Assembly: GCF_003390335.1 (NCBI RefSeq)
Contig: NZ_QUOU01000001.1
Coordinates: forward strand, 496,001-560,000
Direction of reading: 5' to 3'
DNA from: Thalassotalea euphylliae
Lineage (GTDB): Bacteria; Pseudomonadota; Gammaproteobacteria; Enterobacterales; Alteromonadaceae
Length of the DNA stretch: 64,000 bases
Within the stretch, counting starts at the first letter, position 1. Each line of letters opens with the position of its first letter. Below, one piece after another: positions 51,916 to 61,394 of this stretch. Position numbers and translations under genes: made by a program. The notes beneath the pieces are model-generated. The model searched no databases. It was not told where the DNA came from and saw nothing but the letters and a program-made list of their open reading frames with translations.

Positions 51916-53559
51916 ATGAAAAAGCATACAACAAAGGCGACGGATTACGATTACGTAATAGTCGGTAGTGGCTTTGGTGGCTCAGTTAGTGCACTAAGGT
52001 TGAGTCAAAAAGGCTACAAAGTGTTAGTGATTGAAAAAGGTCGCTGGTACAAAGATAGCACTTACGCCCATAGCGCTTGGGATTTAAAACGCTGGCTGTG
52101 GATGCCCCTGTTAGGCTTGCGCGGCATTATGAAAATGACCGTGCTCAAGCATATCACCGTTTATTCCGGTGTGGGTGTAGGTGGTGGCTCTCATACCTAT
52201 GGCGCGACATTACCGACGCCGAAAAAAGCGTTTTTTAATACCGGCTCTTGGGCAAAATTACAAAACTGGGAAGAAGTCCTTAAACCTTATTACAAAGAAG
52301 CGCTGCGTATGTTGGGTGCGCAAGACAACCCCAACTTCACGCAAGCTGATTTAGTGATCAAAGAACTTGCCGAAGACTTAGGCAAAGAGGATGAGTTTCA
52401 CCCATCGCGTGTTGCCATATTCTTTTCCGACAAAAAAGATCATGGATCTTTCGTCAAAGATCCTTATTTTGATGGCGAGGGGCCAGAGCGCAGAGGGTGT
52501 ATCGAATGCGGAAGCTGCTTTACTGGCTGTCGTTTTAACGCCAAAAACACGCTCGACAAAAACTATCTTTACCTCGCGCAAAAGTTAGGTGCTGAGATTG
52601 TCGCCGAGCAAGAAGTGCATGATATTTACCCTGCGGGTAAGAAAGATGGCAGCGAAGGCTACTTTGTCTCGTTTAAAAGCTCAAAACCTTATAGTTTCAA
52701 GAAAAACCATGTGGTACGCGCCAAAGGCGTGATTTTTTCTGGTGGCGTGCTGGGCACTGTACCGCTGCTATTAAAATTGAAAGAAAAAGGCTCACTGGCA
52801 GGCTTGTCTGACAAAGTGGGCGAAGATATTCGCACCAATAACGAGACGATAAGCACAGTAACCTCGTTCAAAGAAGACATTAACTTTGCCCAAGGGGTGT
52901 CAATTGGCTCAGTATTACATACCGATGATCACAGTCACTTAGAGCCGATAAACTATAACGCGCAATCAAGCGTGGTGAAGTTCTTACATGCCCCTAATGT
53001 TGTTGGCCGAACGATTTTAAGCCGTGCCGCCTCTTTCGTTAAGTTGATGGTGACTGAGCCGAAAGAAAACTTGAAAGTCTTGTTTACCAAAGACTGGAGC
53101 AAAAAGTCGATTATCTTGCTGTTTATGCAACATTTGGACAGTACCTTGTCATTAAAACGTGGCCTGGGTGGGCGACTCACCAGTAACTTAGGTCAAGGCC
53201 CAGCGCCATCGCGTTATATCAAAGAATCAACGGCGATCACTGAAAAAATAGAAAAGATTGTTGATGGTAAATCCAGTACTGGTATTACCGAAGCGGTTTT
53301 TGGTACACCATCGACAGCCCATATTCTCGGTGGCTCGGTGATGGCGGCAAGCGCAGATGAAGGCGTTATCAATGACAAAGCGGAAGTGTTTGGCTACCAC
53401 AATATGTATGTGTGTGATGGCTCTGCGATTTCTGCAAACCCTGGTGTTAATCCATCGCTTAGCATCACGGCGTTAAGTGAATGGGCGATGAGCCATGTTC
53501 CTGATAAAAACTCAACAAAAAAGATAGCGCTTAGCCCATCGGCACGCGCTGATCACTAA
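51916..53559 (+). CDS. GMC oxidoreductase, cholesterol-oxidase-like
   Basis: 547 aa flavoprotein. FAD site DYVIVGSGFGGSVSALRLS (12-30), SGVGVGGGSHTYGATL, and C-terminal NPGVNPSLSITALSEWAM. It carries a cysteine cluster C195-x2-C198-x2-C201-x3-C205 (GCIECGSCFTGC), typical of the cholesterol-oxidase branch of GMC proteins and possibly a metal or Fe-S site. It would oxidise a hydrophobic alcohol or sterol to an aldehyde or ketone. No signal peptide. Operon with the aldehyde dehydrogenase and BASS transporter. Confidence 0.88.
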   Translation: MKKHTTKATDYDYVIVGSGFGGSVSALRLSQKGYKVLVIEKGRWYKDSTYAHSAWDLKRWLWMPLLGLRGIMKMTVLKHITVYSGVGVGGGSHTYGATLPTPKKAFFNTGSWAKLQNWEEVLKPYYKEALRMLGAQDNPNFTQADLVIKELAEDLGKEDEFHPSRVAIFFSDKKDHGSFVKDPYFDGEGPERRGCIECGSCFTGCRFNAKNTLDKNYLYLAQKLGAEIVAEQEVHDIYPAGKKDGSEGYFVSFKSSKPYSFKKNHVVRAKGVIFSGGVLGTVPLLLKLKEKGSLAGLSDKVGEDIRTNNETISTVTSFKEDINFAQGVSIGSVLHTDDHSHLEPINYNAQSSVVKFLHAPNVVGRTILSRAASFVKLMVTEPKENLKVLFTKDWSKKSIILLFMQHLDSTLSLKRGLGGRLTSNLGQGPAPSRYIKESTAITEKIEKIVDGKSSTGITEAVFGTPSTAHILGGSVMAASADEGVINDKAEVFGYHNMYVCDGSAISANPGVNPSLSITALSEWAMSHVPDKNSTKKIALSPSARADH

Positions 53560-53584
53560 TTAATATAAAAAGAAGTAAATTACT

Positions 53585-54487
53585 ATGGAATCAGCAATTA
53601 CCTTTGCATTACTTGTAGCTCAAGGGATCATTATGTTTTCGCTTGGCATTGGTCTTGAAGTTAAAGACTTTAAGCGTGTTATTGAGCGACCCTATGTATT
53701 TTTTGTCGCTATGCTTAGCCAAGTGGTGCTTTTGCCTTTACTTGCGTTTGGTACCGCGTACTTGTTTGATTTTCCGCCAGTGTTTGCCGCGGGCTTAATG
53801 TTACTAAGCTTTTGCCCAGGCGGGGTGACAAGTAACATTATTTCCAAGTTATCAAAAGCGGACGTTGCTTTGTCGGTTTCGCTAACTGCCGTGGTCAGTG
53901 TCTTGGCATTTATGACGGTGCCAGTGCTTGTTGCCATGTCAATGAAACACTTTTTAGGTGAAGAGTCGGTGACTTTCTCGCTGTTTGATTTAGCGTTTGT
54001 GACCTTTCTAATCACCACAATCCCGGTTTTATTAGGCGTGTTGATTCGCCACTTTAAGGAAAATATTGCCAATGCGATCCAAGGCGGCTTAGAGAAAACT
54101 GCCATCGTACTCTGGGTTATTATTGTCGTCTTGGCAATTGCTAACTCGTTTGATCGTTTAGTTGATAGCTTTGCGGTGATTGGCGGCGGTCTGTTGTTCT
54201 TGCCATTTATCATGATGGTGATTGGTATCATCGTCAGCCGTCTGTTTGCGCTGAACAAGAAAGAAAGTAAGACCTTAGGCATTGAAACCAGTATTCAAAA
54301 TGGCCCGTTAGCCATTGCCATCGCTGCGACCATTAACGATGCCGATTTAGCCATCACAGAGTTGGCGCTACCAGCGGCTGTTTACTCAATCACTATGTAC
54401 TTTGTCGCCTTGCCGTTTATCTTTATCTTTAGAAATTGGGGTGAGGAAAATAACGTTACTGGTGCAAGTGCCGTTGCTTCGAAATAG
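53585..54487 (+). CDS. BASS-family (bile acid:sodium symporter) transporter
   Basis: 300 aa with about nine to ten hydrophobic helices. The BASS motifs are FCPGGVTSNIISKLSKADVA (extended CPGG…SN) and ETSIQNGPLAIAIAATI (E…QN). It moves organic anions with Na+; substrates include bile acids and short organic acids. It lies 25 bases after the GMC gene, so it may import or export an acid of this pathway. A strong terminator follows. Confidence 0.9.
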   Translation: MESAITFALLVAQGIIMFSLGIGLEVKDFKRVIERPYVFFVAMLSQVVLLPLLAFGTAYLFDFPPVFAAGLMLLSFCPGGVTSNIISKLSKADVALSVSLTAVVSVLAFMTVPVLVAMSMKHFLGEESVTFSLFDLAFVTFLITTIPVLLGVLIRHFKENIANAIQGGLEKTAIVLWVIIVVLAIANSFDRLVDSFAVIGGGLLFLPFIMMVIGIIVSRLFALNKKESKTLGIETSIQNGPLAIAIAATINDADLAITELALPAAVYSITMYFVALPFIFIFRNWGEENNVTGASAVASK

Positions 54488-54525
54488 CTAAGTCATCGCA
54501 ATTATTTAGTCGGCCTTATTGAGCC

Positions 54526-54566
54526 AAAAAGCGGCGTTACTTGCTAAAAGTAACGCCGCTTTTTTA
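54526..54566. terminator. Strong bidirectional terminator
   Basis: A 17-bp perfect stem: 54526-54542 (AAAAAGCGGCGTTACTT) with 54548-54564, and flanking A and T runs. It separates the BASS gene from the converging binding-protein gene. Confidence 0.93.
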
Positions 54567-54605
54567 TTGAATTTCTCATCCTAAATAACAGCTAATAAAC
54601 TCAAT

Positions 54606-55376
54606 TTACATTGCTGGCGGTGGGAACAATGCTTTTAAATGGCGAGTATCGTTAGGGTGCATAGCAGCCATCGTACCGTCTTGCCACATGCTATTAATGG
54701 CTTTATCAATGGTCGCGATAAAGGCTTGGGTTTTGTCACTGCGATGGCATGAGACGACCAGATAATCGGTGGATAATACGTGCTCTGCGTCAAAGCTTAC
54801 GGGTTCGCTATTACGCGCTGTTGCCAGCATATTGATGACTGGATACCAGCCGACAATTAGCTCAGTACGCCCAAAGTGAAGCATATCAAATAAATGTCTG
54901 TGATGACTGGCAACAATATGGGTCGCGTTATCAAATGGCGGCATATTGAGTGCGTTAAACATTTTGATATTGCGCACATAGCCAATATTAATGTCAGCCA
55001 AGTCTTGAGCAGCTAATAGTGCTTGATTGCGCTCAAAGGTAAACTTGAAGAGCAGTAGGGCAGATATTGCCTGAGAGCGCACAATATCGTGTTGTTTGGT
55101 TCGATCAAAGTAACGATTAGAAGAGCCGGGCAGTATACAGTCGACTTTTTTATGATCGAATAAACTCATGGTTCTCGCCATCGGCATGACGTCATAATTT
55201 ATCGTTACATTCGCTCGTCTGGCAATCTCTTGATAGATCTTATCCAAATAACCTTGTTTGTCGTGTTGCTGAATATTCTCAGCGAGTACGCCAGCAAATG
55301 TGATGGGCGCCTTGGCTTGGCTATATGACGTAAATAAGCTTACGGCAAGAATTAAGGGATAAACCGCTCGTTTCAT
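54606..55376 (-). CDS. Periplasmic solute-binding protein (family 3-like)
   Basis: 256 aa with a signal peptide ending near YSQAK. Two-lobe binding pattern: ITFAGVLAENIQQHDKQGYL, YDVMPMARTMSLFDHKKVDC, INIGYVRNIKMFN and a final AINSMWQDGTMAAM. It is a diverged member, shorter than usual. No transporter genes adjoin. The ligand is unknown; its placement could mean substrate sensing. Confidence 0.8.
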   Translation of the reverse strand: MKRAVYPLILAVSLFTSYSQAKAPITFAGVLAENIQQHDKQGYLDKIYQEIARRANVTINYDVMPMARTMSLFDHKKVDCILPGSSNRYFDRTKQHDIVRSQAISALLLFKFTFERNQALLAAQDLADINIGYVRNIKMFNALNMPPFDNATHIVASHHRHLFDMLHFGRTELIVGWYPVINMLATARNSEPVSFDAEHVLSTDYLVVSCHRSDKTQAFIATIDKAINSMWQDGTMAAMHPNDTRHLKALFPPPAM

Positions 55377-55714
55377 TCTACTCCTACAACACTTTAATGG
55401 CTAAATAGCTCGGTAATTAAGGGTTAATTGCCTAATTCCGTTGGCTATTTATTCTTAAATAAAACTGTATGAGAGAAATTATAGCTGCGCTATATTGCCT
55501 GACTTTGATCAAAACAGGTTAATGAGCAGAAATTTCTGATAACGACATTCGCGATGAAACCCAATTGTCTCAGTACCAGTAGTAATGTACAAACGCGAAT
55601 GTTTAAGAATTGTGTTTTCCAGCTGTACTAATATTGCACAAAGTATCGCAGCATTGCCACAAAGCAAAGCTGGAAAATCTTGGTATTATGTTGTGTTCCG
55701 TCTAAAAAAAACGG
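55377..55714. other. Intergenic stretch, no supported gene
   Basis: A plus-strand frame (55585-55938) overlaps the tautomerase gene antisense and has no coding character; nothing else is seen. Confidence 0.4.
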
Positions 55715-56101
55715 CTAAGCGTGTTCTTTTTGCAGCCATTCACAAAGTGCTTCTTCACCTGGCTCTGGCAGAATTTCACCACCTTCCATTACCCATTGGG
55801 CGGGCACTTCGTGCAATGAAAGATCAATTTCATAAGGAGTTAATTCAAGTAAAGCAGCAATGCGCTGTGTCATATCTGCCGAAAGCGTGTTGTTCATATC
55901 TGGCGTTCGGCCTTTTCGCACCGCACCTAAGACATTAACCGTCGCGCGTGGTTGCAAAGTGGCGTTGTGTGCAAATGTGACATTAACAAAGGTTTCTGGC
56001 GCACCGGTAATACCACAATGAACATCCATAATTAACACGGCGAGCTTTTCTCTCGTCGCTTCCGGTAGCGGGTTTTTCGTTGACACGGTATAAAGTGGCA
56101 T
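55715..56101 (-). CDS. Tautomerase-superfamily protein with Pro1
   Basis: 128 aa. Starting at ATG 56101 (AGGGA upstream) the protein begins MPLYTVSTKNPLPEATREKL, so Pro2 becomes the N-terminal catalytic proline after Met removal. The domain is the longer, fused type seen in cis-CaaD/MSAD-like enzymes (VNVTFAHNATLQPRATVNVL, RTPDMNNTLSADMTQRIAAL). It would catalyse keto-enol tautomerisation or a related reaction. A second tautomerase-fold gene lies just upstream on the same strand. Confidence 0.82.
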   Translation of the reverse strand: MPLYTVSTKNPLPEATREKLAVLIMDVHCGITGAPETFVNVTFAHNATLQPRATVNVLGAVRKGRTPDMNNTLSADMTQRIAALLELTPYEIDLSLHEVPAQWVMEGGEILPEPGEEALCEWLQKEHA

Positions 56102-56149
56102 AGTGTTATCCCTCAAATATTTAGTATTGCTATTAAAATTGTAGATGGG

Positions 56150-56611
56150 TTAAAGGTCTGTACTAGTGGTCAGATAACCCTTTTTGAAATAACCAACAAT
56201 TAAGCGCAACATCATTTTCAGCTTAGTTTTCTTACGTACCTTTTCATCAACACGGGCATCAAAGGCTTCGTGCATTTGTTCGTACGCTGACATGTCTGGC
56301 GACACTAGGATGATTTCATTCTTATTACAGCCAGTAATATGTTGCCACTTCGCACAAATCTCACTCATAAATGGATGACGTTTGTCGGCTGGCATACCAT
56401 CTTCTACGGGTAACTGCACGGTTGATGCACAAGACAGCTTACCGGCTATGTATGATTGACGATAAGGCAAGTCTAACCAAGCAAATACCAGGCGATAATC
56501 GGCACCAAAGTGGGCCTTATAAGTACTCGAGATCACTGCTTCAAGTTGCTTAATATTGTTATAGCCAAGTGAACCTTCTTGTATTGAGCAAATTACTCGA
56601 ACCGTTTTCAT
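56150..56611 (-). CDS. Tautomerase-like protein without N-terminal proline
   Basis: 153 aa starting MKTVRVICSIQEGSLGYNNI, hence no Pro1. The later part resembles tautomerase-superfamily proteins (VQLPVEDGMPADKRHPFMSE, WQHITGCNKNEIILVSPD). It lies 48 bases upstream of the Pro1-containing gene and is probably co-transcribed. It may be a non-catalytic partner or use different chemistry. Assignment is moderate. Confidence 0.6.
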   Translation of the reverse strand: MKTVRVICSIQEGSLGYNNIKQLEAVISSTYKAHFGADYRLVFAWLDLPYRQSYIAGKLSCASTVQLPVEDGMPADKRHPFMSEICAKWQHITGCNKNEIILVSPDMSAYEQMHEAFDARVDEKVRKKTKLKMMLRLIVGYFKKGYLTTSTDL

Positions 56612-56906
56612 TTACAAATCCACCTAAAACATATCAATGTTTAAATTACTGTTTGATTACATCATAGGTAAGGAAACTTAATTTCGAACAGTGAAAAAAT
56701 TTACTCACCCTTAATAATTTATCGAATATAAGCTTTTGATATATGGATATTTCATAGAGTAATAACTCTAAAAAAGACCCGCTAAAGAATGTCAAAATTA
56801 GCCATTCAAAATTTTCATAACGCAGCAAAAATAAGTTCATTACCTTGCGTAATTTTTATTAAGTACTATCGTGGCACGTTAAACCCCAAGGTAAGATGGA
56901 TTTAAG

Positions 56907-58133
56907 ATGTCAAACACTCCACTATCAGAAGAGCTTAAACTACGTTCAGGTTCTGTTCTTAAAAACCGAATTTGTAAGTCTGCAATGAATGAAGCCATGG
57001 CAACTGGCGATGGCCGAGTAGTAAGACAGTTTGAAGTCTTATACCGTACTTGGGCAGAAGGTGGTTCAGGTCTATTAGTGACGGGTAACGTAATGGTCGA
57101 TAAGCGCCACGCTAACGAACCATTAGCCGTTGCTGTTGAAGATGAGCGCGACATGCATTTACTAGAGCTTTGGGCTCGTGGTGCAAAGTCAAAAGGTGGC
57201 CAAATTTGGGCGCAGCTAAACCACCCGGGTAAGCAATCCCCTAAATTCTTAAACGGTCACCCGGTAGCACCATCTGCTGTACCACTAGCAAGCGATATGT
57301 TCTTCCCACCGCGTGAGCTAACTGAAGAAGAAATTTTAGATATTATCGAGCGTTTTGCTAACACCGCGAGCATTTTAGAAAAAGCGGGCTTTGACGGTGT
57401 TCAATTGCACGGTGCACACGGTTACCTGATTAGCCAATTCTTGTCACCAAATCACAACAAACGTGAAGATAAATGGGGCGGTAGCTTAGAAAACAGAATG
57501 CGTTTCGTGACTGAAGTGTACAAAGCCATTCGCGCTAAGCTAGGTAAAAACTTTGCTGTTGGTATCAAACTAAACTCTTCAGACTTCCAAAAAGGTGGTT
57601 TCACGCAAGAAGAGTCAATTGAAGTCTGTAAATGCTTAGATGAGCTTGGTATCGATATGATTGAAATTTCAGGTGGTAGCTGGGAGAACCCAGTAAACCG
57701 CAAAGGTAACCTGAAAGAGAGCACGAAAAAGCGTGAAGCTTACTTCTTAGAGTTTGCTGAGCAATTAAAAGAAAACGTTTCTGCACCAATCATGGTAACC
57801 GGCGGTTTCAGAAGCCAAGCAGCTATGGAAGAAGCGGTTAATTCAGGCGCGGTTGACGTGGTCGGTATTGCACGCCCACTAGCTGTTGACCCTGATTTAG
57901 CGAATAAAGTCCTTAACGGTCAAGGTTTTGTCTCAACGGTTCAGCCAATCACCACGGGTATCAAGAAAATTGATCAAATGGCGATCATGGAAATTAGCTG
58001 GTACACCGACAACATTCGCCGTATGGGTGATGGCAAAAGTCCAAAGACCAAAGTGCGAGGTATTTGGTCAGTGATCGCGGTACTATTTAACTTCTGGAAA
58101 CGCGGTCAAACCGTTAAGCGCGTTCGCGCTTAG
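56907..58133 (+). CDS. NADH:flavin oxidoreductase (OYE-like)
   Basis: 408 aa FMN barrel: LKNRICKSAMNEAMATGDGR, GSGLLVTGNVMVDK, AQLNHPGKQSPKFLNGHPVA, GFDGVQLHGAHGYLISQFLS, NKREDKWGGSLENRM and VDVVGIARPLAVDPDL. It lacks the Fe-S/second flavin domain of 2,4-dienoyl-CoA reductase, so it is a short member. A basic tail (WKRGQTVKRVRA) follows a hydrophobic stretch. Substrate unknown; it probably acts on an unsaturated intermediate of the cluster. Confidence 0.9.
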   Translation: MSNTPLSEELKLRSGSVLKNRICKSAMNEAMATGDGRVVRQFEVLYRTWAEGGSGLLVTGNVMVDKRHANEPLAVAVEDERDMHLLELWARGAKSKGGQIWAQLNHPGKQSPKFLNGHPVAPSAVPLASDMFFPPRELTEEEILDIIERFANTASILEKAGFDGVQLHGAHGYLISQFLSPNHNKREDKWGGSLENRMRFVTEVYKAIRAKLGKNFAVGIKLNSSDFQKGGFTQEESIEVCKCLDELGIDMIEISGGSWENPVNRKGNLKESTKKREAYFLEFAEQLKENVSAPIMVTGGFRSQAAMEEAVNSGAVDVVGIARPLAVDPDLANKVLNGQGFVSTVQPITTGIKKIDQMAIMEISWYTDNIRRMGDGKSPKTKVRGIWSVIAVLFNFWKRGQTVKRVRA

Positions 58134-58179
58134 TAGGAATAAAGCGCCTACTAAACCTTTAAAGCAAGCAGTCAGAAGG

Positions 58180-58219
58180 TGGGCAAAGGATGACAAATCC
58201 TTTGCCCATTGCTATTTTT
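58180..58219 (+). terminator. Intrinsic terminator after the OYE-like gene
   Basis: TGGGCAAAGGAT (58180-58191) pairs with ATCCTTTGCCCA (58197-58208), then a T-rich run. Confidence 0.82.
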
Positions 58220-58368
58220 AGACCCCTGAATTTTTATCATTTACTTAGAATTCCCACCGTTCATCAGCGCTTATCTGTTTATAACTCGCCATTGATGTAG
58301 CGCAAACATTACTTGCTATAGCGCCTCGTTATATACGTTATTCCTATACATTCTATTAGCCACATACT

Positions 58369-59316
58369 ATGCTAGCGGGCATAAAAAATTATATACAACA
58401 GGCATTTGATGTGATCGATATTTCAGATATCCACATGATCAAGGTGATCAGTGAGGTTGGTAGTATCAATAAAGCAGCTGAATTATTGAGCGTTTCACAA
58501 CCCACTTTAAGCAAAAAAGTTAGTCGTCTAGAGCAGAAAATTAATATGGAATTGTTCTTCCGCGATAGCGCCGGCATGATCCCAACAGAAACTGCTCGCT
58601 TGCTGTTAAGAAAGGGCGATGAGTTAAAAAGTCAGCTCGATATTATCGAGCGCCAGCTGGAGTTAATGGCTAATTTAGTTGGCGGCACCGTGCGCGTTGG
58701 TGTTGGGCCTATTATTGAGCAAGATATTTTACCTAAAGCGTTATTAGATTTTGCCGAGCAAGATTACAAATTTAAAATTTCTGTGGTCACTATGTCGTCA
58801 GAAGGTTTACTTGATGCGCTAAAGAAAAGCCAAATTGATATCGCGATTGGGCCATTTGCAGGGAACGATGTACCGAGTGAATTTATTACGCCGTTCATGA
58901 ATTACGACAAGTTAGTCGCCGCTGTGCGCAAAGATCACGAACTCGCGAAAGAGAAAAATGTCAGCCTTGAGGTGCTGATGAAATACAAATCCATCACGCC
59001 CAATATCCCGAAAAGCCTAGGTAGCCAAGTGACGGAATTACTGCGCGGACGACCACTGGATCCCGTGATCATTTGCGATAATTACAATATGGCTAAAACG
59101 ATCGTCGCCAATTCTGATTATGTGACGGCTGGTCCAGAGACCCTATTCCATAAAGAGTTTGCCAGCGGCGAATTAGTAAAACTCGATTTTCAAACGGAAG
59201 TTTTTTGGCAATGCCGCTGCCTATTAAAACCAGAAAATTTATTGATCCCTGTGGTTAAAGAAGTGGTCGAATTATTCTCGCAATATATGCTCGCTGAGGG
59301 TGGCGAAGATAATTAA
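58369..59316 (+). CDS. LysR-family regulator of the catabolic cluster
   Basis: 315 aa. HTH: VGSINKAAELLSVSQPTLSK, VSRLEQKINMELFFRDSAG; the effector domain has GGTVRVGVGPIIEQDILPKA, QIDIAIGPFAG and VTAGPETLFHKEFASGEL. It sits between the OYE-like and FadL-like genes on the same strand and is the only regulator in the cluster. The start is uncertain: no ribosome site precedes this ATG, and 14-22 residues may be extra. Confidence 0.88.
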   Translation: MLAGIKNYIQQAFDVIDISDIHMIKVISEVGSINKAAELLSVSQPTLSKKVSRLEQKINMELFFRDSAGMIPTETARLLLRKGDELKSQLDIIERQLELMANLVGGTVRVGVGPIIEQDILPKALLDFAEQDYKFKISVVTMSSEGLLDALKKSQIDIAIGPFAGNDVPSEFITPFMNYDKLVAAVRKDHELAKEKNVSLEVLMKYKSITPNIPKSLGSQVTELLRGRPLDPVIICDNYNMAKTIVANSDYVTAGPETLFHKEFASGELVKLDFQTEVFWQCRCLLKPENLLIPVVKEVVELFSQYMLAEGGEDN

Positions 59317-59875
59317 TCATATCGAATCAAACGCTTAGTCAAGTAAATTCAGCTTGGCTAAAGCCCTGCAGGTCTACTGCGCTAGCATAGCAATGTTTAG
59401 GCGATTGTTCGTTGTTGACGCCTTTCCTTATCAAAATCTTTTATAGCTGTTGTGAAATAAATTTATTGTTCAGATTCATAAATTTCGCATAGCATCCCCG
59501 CGTGGAATTTATGGCGAGAATCGATGTTTTCTTCGCCATCTTTATCAGCATTTACCCAATGCTCAACTGGTATGGCTTCATTACTCAGTGCAGCTGGGGT
59601 AGAATGCTCCGCTTTTTGGCGTCGTATGTTGAAGTTTTTTAGTTGTATCGCATACTTTTTCTCTCAGTGAAAGCCGGATTTTTCTGGCTTGCAGTACACA
59701 TACCTCTTCTTTTCAAACATTTCGCTAAATCCATCGTTAAGCAAAGTGAGCCGCTGGTTATCTAGCGTGTGAATGGACTGTTTGCGACTCTAACGAGTAC
59801 TTTGCTTTTCAACGAGGTTGCCGCCATCAGGTTGATGTAACCATTAGAAAACACGAAAGAGTTATTATTAAATAA
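59317..59875. other. Long intergenic region before the FadL-like gene
   Basis: 559 bases with no supported ORF. An imperfect hairpin AAGCCGGA…TTCTGGCTT lies near 59671-59692. Likely holds the promoter of the FadL-like gene. Confidence 0.4.
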
Positions 59876-61168
59876 ATGAAAACCAAATCTTTTAAATTAA
59901 ATCTTATTGCAGCGGGCTTACAAGTTGGAGCCGTTTTATTATCTACTTCTGCAACAGCAGCGGGTTTCTATCTGCACGAGCACAGTGCTAACGGCTTAGG
60001 CCGTGCGTTTGCTGGTCAAGCAGCACTTGCTGAAAACGCGACAGTGTTATACTCAAACGCTGCCGCAATTACTGAATTCGACAAGGCTCAACTCAGTGCT
60101 TTTGCCAGCTACATTGATCCAGGTATTGATATTGACGGCACGGTAACTGTCGGCACTCCCGCTGGCACAGTGACTCATGACGCATCACATGACGACGTTA
60201 GTCCAAGCGCAGTTATTCCTGCATTTTTCTACGTACAGCCGCTAAATGACAAATGGTCTGCGGGTATTGGCGTATTTGCTAACTTCGGTTTATCAACTGA
60301 CTTTGATTCAGACTTTAACGCGTTACACTTCGGTGACAGAGCTGAAATCACTAGCTTAGGCATCAACCCAACTATCGCTTATCAAGTGTCAGACGAGTTA
60401 AGCTTGGGCTTAGGTGTTACGGCAAGCTTTGTTGAAGCTGAATTAGGCTCTGCTGTTTCTAACGTTATTTCTGATGCCGTTGGCGGTTTAGTACCTGCAG
60501 GTGCTCAAATTGCACAAATGGAAGGTGATGATTGGGGTTATAGCTGGAATCTTGGTGTACTTTGGAAGCCAACAAGCTCAACTAACATTGGTTTAAGCTA
60601 CCGCTCTGAAACTAAGTTAGCAGTTTCAGGTGACTTATCATCAGAAGTGATTGCAAGTGCAAATCAGTCAGGTACGGTTGATCTGGATTTACCTGCAGTT
60701 GCTGAACTTGCGATCAGCCAACAAATTACTGATGCGTTATCAATTCAAGCAAGCGCTAACTGGTTTGGTTGGAGCAGCTTTGATGTACTAGAAGCGGATT
60801 TAGCAGACGGTACTATTTTCCCTATTGCAGAAGAGCACTTTGAAAATAACTGGAAGCTAAGCTTAGGTGCAACTTACGAATTATCTGACGCATGGACAGT
60901 TCGTGCCGGTTACGCGTACGATGAAGGTGCCGCAGTCACTGAACATCGCACACTAAACATTCCAGATACGGATCGTCAATGGTTCAGTGCTGGTGCAACC
61001 TACACTATGGATGAGTCAACAACGATCGACTTCTCTTTATTAAAAGTTTATGGTCGTGAAGTGAGCCTTTCTGAGTCTCGTGCCGTTGGCCCGATCAGCT
61101 CTACGCTGAATGCTACGCAAAGCTCAAATGCAACTATCCTGAGTGCACAAGTTAACTATTCGTTTTAA
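59876..61168 (+). CDS. FadL-family outer-membrane transport protein
   Basis: 430 aa. Signal peptide up to ATAAG, then GFYLHEHSANGLGRAFAGQA and ENATVLYSNAAAI (FadL's 'NPA' region, here SNAA), many barrel strands and a final TILSAQVNYSF. FadL channels let long-chain fatty acids or other hydrophobic compounds cross the outer membrane; here it fits uptake for the alcohol/acid cluster. No good ribosome site is seen, and a clear terminator follows. Confidence 0.92.
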   Translation: MKTKSFKLNLIAAGLQVGAVLLSTSATAAGFYLHEHSANGLGRAFAGQAALAENATVLYSNAAAITEFDKAQLSAFASYIDPGIDIDGTVTVGTPAGTVTHDASHDDVSPSAVIPAFFYVQPLNDKWSAGIGVFANFGLSTDFDSDFNALHFGDRAEITSLGINPTIAYQVSDELSLGLGVTASFVEAELGSAVSNVISDAVGGLVPAGAQIAQMEGDDWGYSWNLGVLWKPTSSTNIGLSYRSETKLAVSGDLSSEVIASANQSGTVDLDLPAVAELAISQQITDALSIQASANWFGWSSFDVLEADLADGTIFPIAEEHFENNWKLSLGATYELSDAWTVRAGYAYDEGAAVTEHRTLNIPDTDRQWFSAGATYTMDESTTIDFSLLKVYGREVSLSESRAVGPISSTLNATQSSNATILSAQVNYSF

Positions 61169-61255
61169 TTAGCATTTTAATCGGCACCTTAAACCTGCAT
61201 TTTAAAAATAAGTTAAAGCACTAGTCGATTCAAAATCGAGTGCTATTGAAACGAT

Positions 61256-61301
61256 AAAAGCTAGAAGACAGATACATTAGTATGTCTTCTAGCTTTTTTT
61301 T
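61256..61301. terminator. Intrinsic terminator after the FadL-like gene
   Basis: AAAAGCTAGAAGACA (61256-61270) pairs with TGTCTTCTAGCTTTT (61283-61297) and then eight T in total. Confidence 0.92.
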
Positions 61302-61394
61302 ATGCTTTTTGTTGCTACTTGCTAGCAATTATCAGTCGAACAATGCTAATCAAAAACCGACAGCATAGCTTACTTGTTGATTAGCGCTTGTCAG

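Noticed and set aside
53692..54282. 196-aa minus-strand ORF opposite the BASS transporter gene
   Set aside because: It is the antisense shadow of a clear transporter gene; composition (Ser/Thr/Lys/Asn-rich) is what antisense of hydrophobic codons gives.
55585..55938. 117-aa plus-strand ORF
   Set aside because: It overlaps the well-supported tautomerase gene antisense and lacks a ribosome site.
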